A stretch of 64,000 nt of DNA. It comes from Mangifera indica (lineage: Eukaryota > Streptophyta > Magnoliopsida > Sapindales > Anacardiaceae). A program made the position numbers and the translations under genes. The notes below the pieces were generated by a model. That model was not told the origin of the DNA. It saw only the letters and a program-made list of their open reading frames with translations, and made no database searches. Shown piece by piece: positions 44,851-55,337 of the stretch. The stretch lies in NCBI RefSeq assembly GCF_011075055.1, contig NC_058143.1:7207057-7271056 (forward strand). The letters run 5' to 3'. Each line of letters opens with the position of its first letter. The first letter of the stretch is position 1.

Positions 44851-46089
44851 AACTTCCCTTGGGTGTGGAAAAAGATTTGAAAGTTAAGAGAAAAGGTAAG
44901 GAAAGAGATCAAGATTTGGATTGGCAATGGTACAAGAGTTTACCTTTGGTTTGATTATTGGCATACCCTTTGTAGAGAAATATGGTGAATGACCTATCTA
45001 TGATTTGGATTTAAAAAGATATGCTAAGGTTAGTTCCATTATCAAAGAAAATAGATGGTGTTGGCCAAGCTCTAATTCAGTAAAGCTTATGAAGATAAAG
45101 GAAAATCTAGGTCACCACCATTTGGGTAATGAAGACTTGCCAATATGGCTCCCTAACCCTAAAAAGGGATTTACTTGTACTAGCATGTGGGACAAGAATC
45201 AGAAGAGAAAAAGCTTGGTGCTATGAAGTCACATTATTTGGCACAAATTCACCATCTTGAGACAAGTCGTCATCACTTGGATGGGCATGGGAAAACTATC
45301 ACAAAGGATAAACTTGATAGTTAGGGCAAGTTGACTAGTGCCATTTGTGTGCTTTGCAACAATGAAAAGGAAAAACTTGACCATCTTTTCTTCAAATGTG
45401 ACTTTAGCTACATAGTGTAGAGTGATGTCCTTATTAGTTATGGAAAGGTTTATTCTAAGCAAATTTGGGAAAGTAACTTGGATAGAATCTTCGTGGATTG
45501 GAAGCATAAATCCTTTAAATTGCAAGATTAGATTGGCTAGCATCATTTACAATATTTGGAGGGAACATAACAATCATACCTTCACTTCTAAAGTCGTGAT
45601 AAAAGAAGCTTTGATTTTTAAAATCAAAAGAGAGGTGAGAGACAAAACTTCGGACATGACTAAGGTTCCCCGTTCTATTAAGAATTCACATATTGTTTCT
45701 ATTTGCCTCCTCTTTTTTGCATCTTCAAAGAGGATGGGGATTCTCATTTCCCTTAGGTTTATCTCTCATAGTTGGTTTTCTTCTTTTAAGTGGTGTTGTG
45801 TTGGTTGGTTTCATTATGATGTTGTTTGTTGGGTGTTATTTGTTGCTCTTAACTTAGACTAGGGGCTTGTCCTAGGTAAGCTCTTTGTTGTTTGTTTTTG
45901 GTTGTTTGATTTTGCTCTTGGAATGTGGTAGGGCTCTTGGTCCTTGGTCCTTTGATAGTTTGTTTATTTGTTGCCTTCATTGGTTTTCTTTGCCTTATCT
46001 CGGTTTTGTGTTTGTGGTATGACTTTTCTTTAACCTAGAGTAAGGCTATTTTTGGTGTTAATAGAAAGTTTAATTACCAAAAAAAAAAA
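44851..46089 (+). mobile_element. 5'-truncated LINE H with poly(A)
   Basis: Parallel to [72 protein letters not shown], then zf-RVT remnants and LASIIYNIWREHNNHTFTSK (45530-45590). A T-rich 3' UTR leads to an A-run at about 46078-46089. I found no target duplication, so the left junction with L may be a rearrangement. Confidence 0.8.
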
Positions 46090-46309
46090 GGTAGGAGGAG
46101 AGAGGATCCTTATGCCCAAGCCCTCAGAAACTCTTGAAGAAGCCAACAAGCTCATCATTAAAACCTATGGAGAAAAGACTTGTGATGCAATTCTTGATCC
46201 AACCTATAAACCAAGGATGGCAAGCAATAACTTTTAGTTCAAGGAATCATATGCTTTCATAAGGTCAATCTTAATGGTATATTTCTTATCTTTTGTAACC
46301 TTGTGGTGA
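46090..46309 (-). pseudogene. LINE R reverse transcriptase, part downstream of element J
   Basis: On the minus strand it reads KKYTIKIDLMKAYDSLN, a stop, KLLLAIL, and (with shifts) GWIKNCITSLLFSIGFNDEL and DPLSP, the RT palm motifs of plant LINEs (IKVDLMKAYDS, QGDPLSP). It continues the RT broken at 55338 by element J. Duplication TTGTG (plus strand) lies at 46310-46314 and 55333-55337. The plus-strand ORF at 46052-46237 is the antisense of this. Confidence 0.82.
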
Positions 46310-46314
46310 TTGTG

Positions 46315-47036
46315 TGTGCATTTTTATCAAACTAATGCAACAACACATAACACAAATCCTAGAATCATTGTTTATATGATAGGGTAGTTTTTTTCTTCTT
46401 CAAATTTAACAGTCCAAATGAGCCCAAATCACACCAAAATTATATCAATGCAAAGAAGACTCAAAAAAATTTCTATCAAGCTATAACAACATTCAAAACT
46501 CATTAGATAAAGTAGTCAAAACGTGTGACAAAGTCAGTGGTAAAATCGTAAATATTTGAAAACTCTTTGCCAATACATATACATGTTTTCAAATCTTGAT
46601 TCTTAATGAAAACATAAACATTGACCAAGGCATAAAGGAAATTCCACCAACCTTGGGGTCTTCCACCACTAACTCTTCCACCAAGAAGAAATTGGATAAA
46701 GGAAAATGGAGAAAAAAGCCAACAAGCTTTAACTTCAATTTTTATATATATTCAAGTGTCTAGTATGGCCACCCCTTTATATAATGCTAGGGCTGGCAGT
46801 AAAATAAACTTCCAATACAAAATTCTATTAATTTTTTATACCAAAATCCCTTGAATTAAGCTAAGTCATGCCTCTTAGCTGTTAAAGACAAAAAGTGGGT
46901 TGCCTTTTCCCTAAATCTAGTAACCATGTCTCCTAGTTTTGCAATTAAGTTTTCATCTAGTTCTAAGCCAACTAAATACACAAGTTTGAGCTAAATGGGC
47001 TTCAAAAGAGTCTTAGGTGGATTGGGCTTGGAAATG
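46315..47036 (-). repeat. Element J 3' LTR, distal part
   Basis: Reverse complement of the LTR end: on the plus strand it begins TGTGCATTTTTATCAAAC and runs to GGGCTTGGAAATG, where element I is inserted. The LTR continues at 51503 (CCATGTGAAGC), exactly as the uninterrupted LTR at 54425-55332 reads GGGCTTGGAAATGCACCATG. Confidence 0.85.
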
Positions 47037-48023
47037 TGATGCATACATGGGTCCTCCATTTTTAAGCTCCATATCTTCCTCAAGTCACCATGCCACCTAA
47101 GAAGTTAAGATGAATGAATTTCCAACAACATACAAGCCTAAAGATTCAATACCTCCTCAATTTTGGTCCAAATCTACCTTTGGGTATAGCCTCCATAAGT
47201 GGACTTAAGACCCACTTATATAATTGCTCAAATTGATTAAAAAATGCAACCTTTGAAGTCCATCAATGGCCCAAACATCCAAGCATCATTTTGAGAAGCC
47301 CAAAGAGCCCAAAATTGGGTTTTAGTTACATTGGAACTAAGGTAGAATTTAGTTGTTTTAGTTAGGAAACATAATTCCTAAAGTTAAGGAAAAAGTCAAA
47401 TCACTTTTATCTTTAGTTAATTACTATATATGGGCTTGATTTAGAATGTATGACTTAACTTAATTAAAGGGATTTTTGTATTAAGAAGTTAATAGATTTT
47501 GTATTGGAAAGTCTATTTTGCCACCACTTCTTCTCTATATAAAAGGTGACCATACTTTGTAAAAGGGTTGGTTAGCATTTTGAATGAAAATTTGAAGCAA
47601 AGCTTTGTTGGCTTTTATCTCAGTTCCTTTATCCAATCATTCTTGGTGGAAGACCCCAAGGTTGGTGGAACTTTCCTTTATGCCTTGGTTACATCTTATG
47701 TTTCCCTTGAAATCCAAAGCGTAAAGACTTGAATGTGTGTTGTATGCCTCGAATTGTTGTTCACGGTGTGTGTTTTTGTAATTTCCAATTTTTGCCAACA
47801 AATTTTGAAGCTAGTTTTGAATGTCTTGTTGATTGAGTTGTGATTGACATTATATAGAGTTAGAAAGCTCTTTGAATGCTTTTTCCAATAATATATAATT
47901 TGTAAGATTTAGAGGTCATTTGATTGGTTAAAATTGAGAGACAAATTATTGTTATGCCAAATGAATAATAATTTCCATAATTAAGTTTATGTGTTGTTGC
48001 ATTGTCTTGATGGAAATGCACCA
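47037..48023 (+). repeat. Element I 5' LTR
   Basis: TGATGCATACATGGG to AATGCACCA. A TATA box, CTATATAAAAGG, lies at about 47533-47545, matching CCCTTTATAAAAGG in the 3' LTR. Confidence 0.88.
47533..47545 (+). promoter_or_regulatory. TATA box of element I 5' LTR
   Basis: TCTCTATATAAAAGGTGACC, about the middle of the LTR; conserved in position in the 3' LTR. Confidence 0.5.
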
Positions 48024-48025
48024 TT

Positions 48026-48038
48026 TGGTATCAGAGCC
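48026..48038 (+). other. Element I primer-binding site (tRNA-Met type)
   Basis: TGGTATCAGAGCC, two bases after the LTR end; complement of initiator tRNA-Met. Confidence 0.85.
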
Positions 48039-48228
48039 TAGGGTGTTTGTGTGATTTTTTGATTGATTTTTGCCTTATGAAGTTACTATTTATTGTCAAA
48101 ATTTACTGTTTACAGAACCTTAATTTGCTTAAAATACAAACATTTCTTAACTTAAACACTTACCAATACTCCCCCCAACCCTTAAACACTTATAACCATT
48201 AGCCTTCACCCACTAGCCATTACCAAGA

Positions 48229-49429
48229 ATGTCTCATAAAAGAACTTCATCCTCATCCTCCTCACCTCCTCATATTTGGGAATTTGACCACATGACACTA
48301 AAAGAAGAGGTTAGAGAAGAACTTAAGGCTATTAGAGACCAAATGAATCAAATGATGCAAATGATGCAAATGATGAGAGAATTGACCCTCACTCAAAGTC
48401 GGACACCCTTATCACAACCCTAAACTTTAACACAAAGCCAAATACCCCCTCTTCCACCTCATCTAACCTAGTTACATCATCCAAGAAGACATATTAGACT
48501 TCATCTCCTCCTCTTAGATATAATAGGAGGAATTGATGCTTCATGATGATTTGAGTAAAGAAGAACAAAAGAGGGCACCTAGGAGAAATAAGGATGATGA
48601 CAGGGGATTGAAAATTGAAATTCCAAAATTTGAGGGTAGTATAGATCCATATGATTTTGTTGATTGTTTACATGTTATAGAGAGAGTTTTTGAATATAAA
48701 GGCTATTCGGATGAGAAGAAATGTAAGCTTGCCATTTTGAAATTCAAGGATTATGTATCCATATGGTGGGAAAATCTCAAGAAGCAAAGGGAAAATGATG
48801 GTAAAGAGAGAGTGAGATCTTAGGAGAAACTAAAGATGTTTATGAAGAAAAGATTCCTCCCGGACAACCATAAACAAGATCTTTACCTCAAGCTACATAC
48901 CCTTAAGTAAGGAAGTGATGAAGTAGAGCATTACATAAGAGACTTTGAGAAGCTATTAATAAAGAGTAAACTGTCGGAAGTAAATGAGCAAACCATTGCA
49001 AGATTTATTAGAGGATTGAATCAAGACGTTGTTCATATGGTGGAATTGTAACCATATTGCACTTTTGAAGATGTGTATAAGTTGGCTATTAAAGTGAAGA
49101 AGCAAAAGAAGGCTATGAAGCCCATAGTTTCCAAGTCATTCTCTAAAAAGACATTATTTAACAAAAACATATCTTTTACCAAGGGAACTGCCTTCCATAA
49201 AGGTTCCCTATCCTACACAAATGCTACTGATTCTTTTTCCAAGGAGAAAGGTAAGGAAAAAGTGCTAGAACCAACTAAGGACAAGCCTAATATGGTGAAG
49301 ACCAATATCTCCAACAAAAAGTGCTTTAAATGCCAAGACTATGGACACTTCCAAGTTGAATGCCCTAATAAGAGAATTTTATCCTTGATGAAGATACAAG
49401 CAATTGAGGAGTCTCTTCAAGAAGAATAA
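48229..49429 (+). pseudogene. Element I gag (broken)
   Basis: Starts MSHKRTSSSSSSPPHIWEF, as does gag of J (MSHKRTSSLSFSPPHP). A helix with a Met/Gln repeat follows (QMNQMMQMMQMM). The gag domain (about 48600-49060) has KFEGSIDPYDFVDCLHVIER, ILKFKDYVSIWWENL and KLLIKSKLSEVNEQTIARF. After a Lys-rich stretch the zinc knuckle CFKCQDYGHFQVEC (C-x2-C-x4-H-x4-C) is complete near 49322-49363. Stops interrupt it at 48421, 48820, about 48908 and about 49048. Confidence 0.88.
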
Positions 49430-50074
49430 GAAGAAAGTAAAGTTTCCAACCATGAAAATGATGAAGCCAACAAAGAAGAAGAAGAAATTTTACAAGGAGC
49501 TGATAAAGGAAAGTTACTAGTTATTAGGAGAGCTCTACTGCCAAGCCTCTTCCTCATAAAGAGCAAAGACTCTGTATTTTTCAATCAAGGAGTACCATTG
49601 GAGGTAAAATGTGTTCTTTAATTATTGATAGTGGGAGTTATGCAAATATGGTCTCATCTACCTTAGTAGATAAACTTGGATTATCAACTATGTCACATCC
49701 TCAACCATACAAACTACAATGGTTGAGTAATAGAACCAGCCTACAAGTTGCAAGGCAAGTGCTTATTTCCTTCTCTATTGGCAAGCATTATAATGATGAG
49801 ATTTTATGTGATGTGATTCCTATGGATTCTTGTCACTTGTTATTGGAAAAACCTTGGTAATTTGATAGAAAAGTGAAACATGATGGCAAGAAGAATACTT
49901 ACTCCTTTAAATTTAATGGCAAGACTATCACTTTAACTCCTCTTAGTCCACAACAAGTTCATAAAGCTATTAAGGGAAAAGAAGTCAAGAAAGAGAGCTT
50001 GTTTATAAATGGTCATAAGTGGAGGGTAGCCATCTTGAGGATTTGAGGGCAAATCCTTCTCAACCCATGAAGGA
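49430..50074 (+). pseudogene. Element I protease, then integrase tail; RT, RNase H and integrase core absent
   Basis: CSLIIDSGSYANMVSSTLVD carries the D-S-G active site near 49625; LQWLSNRTSLQVARQVLISF and CDVIPMDSCHLLLEKPW follow. After GKEVKKESLFINGHK (about 49980-50020) the sequence passes within about 15 codons to DLRANPSQPMKDDTY, the very end of the integrase of this family. Everything normally between (roughly 2.5-3 kb) is missing. Element J has the same joint (GKGIKKESLFMNG, then DSRTNPSQLGKDD). Confidence 0.85.
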
Positions 50075-50545
50075 TGATACATACATGGGTCTTTCTCCAT
50101 TTTTGAGCTCCATATCTTTTTCAAGTCACCATGCCACATAAGAAGTTAAGATGAATGAATTTTCAGCAACATACAAGCCCAAGGATACAATACCTCCTTA
50201 AGTGGACTTAAGACTCACTTATATAATTGATCTAACTGATCAAAAAATACAAGTGCCTAGCTTTTACAAAACTATGACCACCCCTTTATATAATGATAGG
50301 GTTGTCAGTAAAATAAACTTCCTTTACAAAATTCTATTAATTTTTTATACCAAAATCCCTTGAATTAAGCTAAGCTAGACCTTTTAGTTACTAAAGATAA
50401 AAAGTGGGTTGCCTTTTCCCTAAATCTAGGAATCATGTCTCCTAGTTTTGCAATTAAGTTTCCATCTAGTTCTAAGCTAACTAAATACACAAGTTTAAGT
50501 TAAATGGGCTTTAAAAGAGTCTTAGGTGGATTGCTCTTGGAAATG
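50075..50545 (+). repeat. Element I: LTR stub plus inverted J-LTR piece
   Basis: 50075-50250 is the first 175 or so bases of the I LTR (TGATACATACATGGG to GATCAAAAAATACAA). 50251-50545 is instead a copy of J's LTR in the J orientation, closely matching 46747-47036 including TTTATATAATG and AATAAACTTCC, and ending CTTGGAAATG immediately before a complete I LTR. It therefore reproduces the left insertion junction of I. The joint shares only CAA. Confidence 0.8.
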
Positions 50546-51497
50546 TGATGCATACATGGGCCCTTCTCTATTTTTGAGCTTCATATCTTCCTCAAGTCAC
50601 TATGTCACCTAAGAAGCTAAGATGAATGAATTTCTAGCAACATACAAGCCTAAGGATGCAATGCCTCCTCAATTTTGGTCCAAATCCACCTTTGGGTATA
50701 GCCTCCCTAAATAGACTTAAGACCCACTTATATAATTACTCCAATTGATCCAAAAATGCAACCTTTGAAGTCAATCAATGGCCCAAACGTCCAAACATTA
50801 TTTTGAGAAGTCTAACGAGCCCAAAATTGGGTTTTAATTACATTAGAACTAAGTTAGAATTTAGTTGTTTTAGTTACGAAACATAATTCCTAAAGTTAAA
50901 GATAAAAGCAAATCACTTTTGTCTTTAGTTAATTACTATGTATGGGTTTGGTTTAGAATGCATGATTTAGCTTAATTCAAGGGATTTTTGTATAAAAAAA
51001 TTAATAGATTTTGTATTGGAAAGTCCATTTTGCCACCACTTCTTCCCTTTATAAAAGGTGGTCATACTTTGCAAAAGGGTTAGTATTTTGAATGAAAATT
51101 TGAAAAAAAACGTTGTTAGCTTTTATCTTATTTCCTTTATCTAATCATTCTTGGTAGAAGACCCCAAGGTTAGTGAAACTATCCTTTATGCTTGATTACA
51201 TTTTATGTTTCCCTTGAAATCCAAAGTGTAAAGACTTGAATGTGTGTTTTTGTAATTTCTAGTTTTTTCTAGCAAACTTTCAAGCTAGTTTGGAATGCCT
51301 TGTTGATTGAGTTGTGATTGACATTATATACTATTAGAAAGCTCTTTGGATGCTCTTTCCAATGATATATAATTTGTAAGATTTGGAGGTCATTTGATTG
51401 GTTAAAATTGAGAGACAAATTGTTGATGTGTCAAATAAATAGTAATTTCCAGAATTGAGTTTATGTGCTGTTGCATTATCTTAATGGAAATGCACTG
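50546..51497 (+). repeat. Element I 3' LTR (complete)
   Basis: 952 bp, TGATGCATACATGGGCCC to AATGCACTG, mate of 47037-48023. Followed by AAATA, then J's LTR resumes (AACCATGTGAAGC). Confidence 0.88.
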
Positions 51498-51502
51498 AAA
51501 TA

Positions 51503-51728
51503 AACCATGTGAAGCTTATTTTAGGCTAAAAAAGCAAACTATTCAAGGGGTTCTTGAGCCCAACTAATGAGATTATGCCCAAAAATGAAATTAGACGAAA
51601 ATTGAAGGTGCAATGCTTTTTTTAGCTTGGGAATTGCTAGAAATTCATTCATCTTATCTTCTTGGGCAGCATAGTGGCTTGAGGATGGCTTGGAACCCAA
51701 AAATGATGACAGAGTCGTGTATGTATCA
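51503..51728 (-). repeat. Element J 3' LTR, proximal part
   Basis: First 226 bases of J's 3' LTR on the minus strand (TGATACATACACGACTCTG at 51728). The integrase-tail frame of J continues into it (51805-51539), as in L and A. Confidence 0.85.
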
Positions 51729-52260
51729 TCTTTCCCAAGTTGAGAAGGATTTGTTCTCGAATCCTCAAAACGGTTATCTTCCACTTGCTGACCATTCATA
51801 AACAAACTTTCTTTCTTGATTCCTTTTCCCTTGATAACCTTAGGACCTTGTTATAGGATAAGAAAGGTTAAAGTGATAGTCTTGCCATTGAATCTAAAGG
51901 AGTAAGTATTCTTCTTGCTATCATGCTTCACTTCCCCATCAAATTGCCAAGGTCTTCCTAATAACAAGTAATAAGCATCCATAGGAATCACATCACACAA
52001 AATCTCATCATTATAATGATTGCTAATAGAGAAGGAAATAAGCACTTGTCTTGCAACTTGTAGGCTAGTTCCATTACTCAACTATTGTAGTTTGTATAGT
52101 TGAGGGTATGGCATAGTGGGAAACCTAAGTTTGTCTACTAAGGTGGATGAGACTATATTTGCATAACTCCTACTATCAATAATTAAAGAACACATTTTAC
52201 CTTTAATGGTGTACCTTGATTGAAAAATGTGGAGTCTTTGATCTTCATAAGAAAAGGCTT
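51729..52260 (-). pseudogene. Element J protease and integrase tail
   Basis: Minus strand: SLIIDSRSYANIVSSTLVD near 52175, where the active-site D-S-G has become D-S-R (GGG to AGG), then SNGTSLQVARQVLISFSISN, CDVIPMDAYYLLLGRPWQFD, GKGIKKESLFMNG and DSRTNPSQLGKDDTY. RT, RNase H and integrase core are missing, with the same joint as element I. The protease would be inactive. Confidence 0.85.
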
Positions 52261-54199
52261 GGCATGCAAAACTCTCCTAATAACTAGCAACTTTCCTTAT
52301 CAGTTCCTTATAGAATTTATTCTTCTTCCTTGTTAGTTTTATCACTTTCATAGTTAGAAGTTTCACTTTCTTTTTCTTCTTCTTGAAAGGACTCCTTAAT
52401 TGCTTGTATCTTCATCAAGGATAAAACTTTTCTATTAGGGCATTCAGCTTACAAGTGTCTATAGCCTTGGCATTTAAAGTACTTTTTGTTGGAGAGGTTG
52501 GTCTTCACCATATTAGGCTTGTCCTTGGTTAGCTTTACCACCTTTTCCTTGCCTTTCTCCCTGGTAGAAGAATCAATAACATTTGTGTAAGATGGGGAAC
52601 CTTTATGGAAGGTAGTTCCCTTGGTAAAAAAAGTATTTTTGTTAAATAATGTCCCTTTAGAGAATGACTTGGAGACCATAGGCTTCATGGCCTTCTTTTG
52701 CTTCTCAACCTTAATTGCCAACTTACATACATCTTCAAAAATGCAATAAGGTTATAATTCTACCATATTAGCTATGTGTTGATTCAATCCTCCAATAAAT
52801 CTTGTAATGGTTTGCTCCTTTACTTCTAACAACTCATTCCTCATCAATAGCTTCTCAAATTCCTTTATATAATGCTTAACACTATCACTTCGGTAAACTT
52901 ATGACAAAGGATAAATTACTAAGTATCGGTATTGGCACTCACAATATTTGTCCTTTGTGTAACGCGGAGCCGGAAAGTATGGAGCATCTCTTCTTCAATT
53001 GCAGCTTTAGTTCTCAAATTTGGTATGAAATTCTTAACCTTTGTCATCAACTAATTCTCCCCCAGCCTTGGATCTCCTTGGTCACGGACTTGGCTGGAAA
53101 ATGGAAGAAAGACAACTTTAAGAACATTGTGAGCAAGTTAAGCTTCGGTGCTGCCATCTATTATATTTGGAAGGTTAGAAATGACATTTGCTTTGGAAGA
53201 GGAGGTCTACCGAGGGAAAGAGTAATGGTGCTTATAAAGGAATGTGTTAGAGTTCGGGTGACATGCTTGAACAAGGTAAGCAAGACTAGAGGAAATGAAT
53301 ACATTGCAAGCAAATGGGGTTTCTTCCCTTCGATTTTCATGTAGTCCATGTAGACTGATTTTTGTTTTGATGAATGGTGATATTTGGAGTTTATATGTAA
53401 TGCTTTTGTTCTTTTGTTCTTGTGTTATTTGCAATACCTAGGGGTTTGTCCTAGGATTGCATGATTAGGCTAAATCTAGGGGCTTTGTCCTAGATAAGCC
53501 ATTGTAAATCCTTTTCTCTTGGTATAAAATTATTACTTACCAAAAAAAAACACTATCACTTCCTTACTTGAGAGTGTATAATTTGAGGTAAAGTTCTTGC
53601 TTATAATTGTCGGGAAGAAATCTCCTTCTCATAAGTTTCTTAAGTTTCTCTCAAGATCTAACTTTCTCTTTACCATCTCTTTCTCTTTGTTTTTTTTTTT
53701 AAATTTTCTTACCACAAAGAAGCATAGTCTTTAAATTTTAGGGTGGCTATTTTGCACTTTTTCTAATCCGAATAGCCTTTGTACTCAAAAACCCTTTCTA
53801 TGGAATGCAACCAATCAACAAAGTTATCCGTATTCATACTACCCTTAAATTCCAAAATTTTAATTTTTAATCCCCTATCATTATCCTTATTTCTCCCAGG
53901 TGCCCTATCCTGTTCTTCCTCACTTGAATCATCATGAAGTATTAATATGCCATCTTGGGTGATGTAGTTAGGTTGGGTGTGATGGATAAAGGGGTATTTG
54001 ACTTTGTGTTGACGTTTGGGATTGTGATAAGGGTGCTCGGCTTTGAAAAGGGTCATTTCCTCATTATTTGCATCATTTGATTCATTTGGTCTCTAAGGAC
54101 CTTAAGTTCTCCTTTGACCTCCTCTTTTAGTGTCATATGTGCAAATTCCTAAGGATGAGGAGGTGAGAAGGATAAGGATGAAGTTCTTTTATGGGACAT
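52261..54199 (-). pseudogene. Element J gag (broken, with a LINE inside)
   Basis: Starts at 54199 (MSHKRTSSLSFSPPHP). The frame 54056-53763 holds RGLKIKILEFKGSMNTDNF and DWLHSIERVFEYKGYSD. The 52892-53548 LINE splits the gag domain. Further on are KLAIKVEKQKKAMKPMVSKS (52721) and the knuckle remnant YFKCQGYRHL, which has lost its first Cys. Multiple stops. Confidence 0.85.
52892..53548 (+). mobile_element. 5'-truncated LINE (zf-RVT end and poly(A)), nested in J gag
   Basis: About 657 bp with an A tail, flanked by AACACTATCACTTC (52878-52891 and 53549-53562). The 147-codon frame at 52901-53344 is open: TKDKLLSIGIGTHNICPLCN, EPESMEHLFFNCSFSSQIWY and VRNDICFGRGGLPRERVMVL, the zf-RVT end of a plant L1-type LINE. 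It is a close sister of 25888-26723, more truncated but with fewer stops. Confidence 0.93.
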
Positions 54200-54407
54200 T
54201 TTTGATAACGGCTAGTAGGTAAAGGCTAATGGTTATAAGTGTTTAAGGATTGGGATAAGTATTGGTAAGTGTTTAGGTTAAGGAAGGTTTGTGTTTTAGG
54301 CAAATTAAGGTTCTGTGAATAGTTACTTTATGGTAAACAGTAAATTTTAACTATAAACAGTAACTCTAAGAAGAAGATTACAGCCAACAAATCACAAAAA
54401 CAGTCTA

Positions 54408-54420
54408 GGCTCTGATACCA
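54408..54420 (-). other. Element J primer-binding site (tRNA-Met type)
   Basis: GGCTCTGATACCA on the plus strand is TGGTATCAGAGCC on the minus strand, four to six bases inside the 5' LTR. Confidence 0.85.
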
Positions 54421-54424
54421 AATA

Positions 54425-55332
54425 GTGCATATTCATCAAACTAATGCAATGACATACTACACAAATCTTGGAATCACGGTTCATATGGTAAGGCAATTTT
54501 TTTATTTTTCAAATTTAACAGCTCAAACAATCCTCGAATCACACCAAAATTATATCAATGCAAAGAGGACTTAAAGGACTTTCTATCAAGCTATTGTAGT
54601 ATTCAAAACATATTAGACAAGACAGTCAAAATGTTTGACAAAGTTAGTGGCAAAATTGTAAATATATTATAACTCTTTGCTAATACATACACATGCATTC
54701 AAATCTTGATTCTCAATGAAAACATAAACATGAACCAAGGCATAAAGGAAATTCCACCAACCTTAGGGTCTTCCACCAAGAAGGAATTGGATAAAGGAAA
54801 ATGGAGAACAAAAGCTAACACGCTTTAACTTCAATTTTTATATATATTCAAATGTTTAGCTTTTACAAAAGTATGGCCACAATCCCTTGAATTCTATTAA
54901 TTTTTTTTTTCCAAAATCCCTTGAATTAAGCTAAGCCATGCCTCTTAGTTACTAAAGACAAAAAGTGGGTTGCCTTTTCCCTAAATCTAGGAATCATGTC
55001 TCCTAGTTTTGCAATTAAGTTCTATCTAGTTCTAAGCCAACTAAATACACAAGTTTGAATTAAAATGGGCTTCAAATGAGTCTTGGTCAGATTGGGCTTG
55101 GAAATGCACCATGTGAAGCTTATTTTAGGCCAAAAAAGCAAACTACTCAAGAGGTTCTTGAGCCCAACTACTAAGGTTATGGCTAAAAGTAAAGTTGGAC
55201 CAAAATTGAAGATGCAATGCTTCCTTTAGCTCGGGAATTGCTAGAAATTCATTCATGTTATCTTCTTGGGCAGCATAGTGACTTAAGGATGGCTTGGAAC
55301 CCAAAAATGATTATGGAGTCACGTATGCATCA
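54425..55332 (-). repeat. Element J 5' LTR
   Basis: 908 bp on the minus strand, TGATGCATACGTGACTCC (55332) to AATATGCACT. It lacks a segment (with TTTATATAATG) present in the 3' LTR near 46770, so the two LTRs have diverged by an indel as well as by substitutions. Confidence 0.88.
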
Positions 55333-55337
55333 TTGTG

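Larger units (their letters stand above)
47037..51497 (+). mobile_element. Element I: non-autonomous gag-protease gypsy element, nested in J's LTR
   Basis: Plus-strand sister of J, inserted into J's 3' LTR in the opposite orientation. Flanks AAATG (47032-47036) and AAATA (51498-51502) fit a target duplication with one change. 5' LTR 47037-48023 (987 bp), internal 48024-50074 (2051 bp), and a rearranged 3' end: a 5' LTR stub (50075-50250), an inverted piece of J's LTR (50251-50545), then a full LTR (50546-51497). It codes only for gag, protease and an integrase tail. Confidence 0.87.
46315..55332 (-). mobile_element. Element J: non-autonomous gag-protease gypsy element, nested in LINE R
   Basis: Minus-strand element, flanked by TTGTG on both sides. 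5' LTR 54425-55332; 3' LTR 46315-47036 plus 51503-51728, split by element I. The internal part (51729-54424) is about 2.03 kb after removing a LINE (52892-53548) and its target duplication. It has a primer site, gag, a zinc knuckle, a protease and an integrase tail (DSRTNPSQLGKDDTY), but no RT, RNase H or integrase core. Element I has the same structure. Confidence 0.85.

Noticed and set aside
44851..46089. A perfect target duplication for LINE H
   Set aside because: I compared the sequence after its poly(A) (GGTAGGAGG) with that before its left end (GTTCTAAG) and found no match.
46052..46237. 61-codon plus-strand ORF with a neat KPSETLEEANKLIIKTYGEK peptide
   Set aside because: It is the antisense of the LINE R reverse transcriptase piece (IKIDLMKAYDS, DPLSP on the minus strand).
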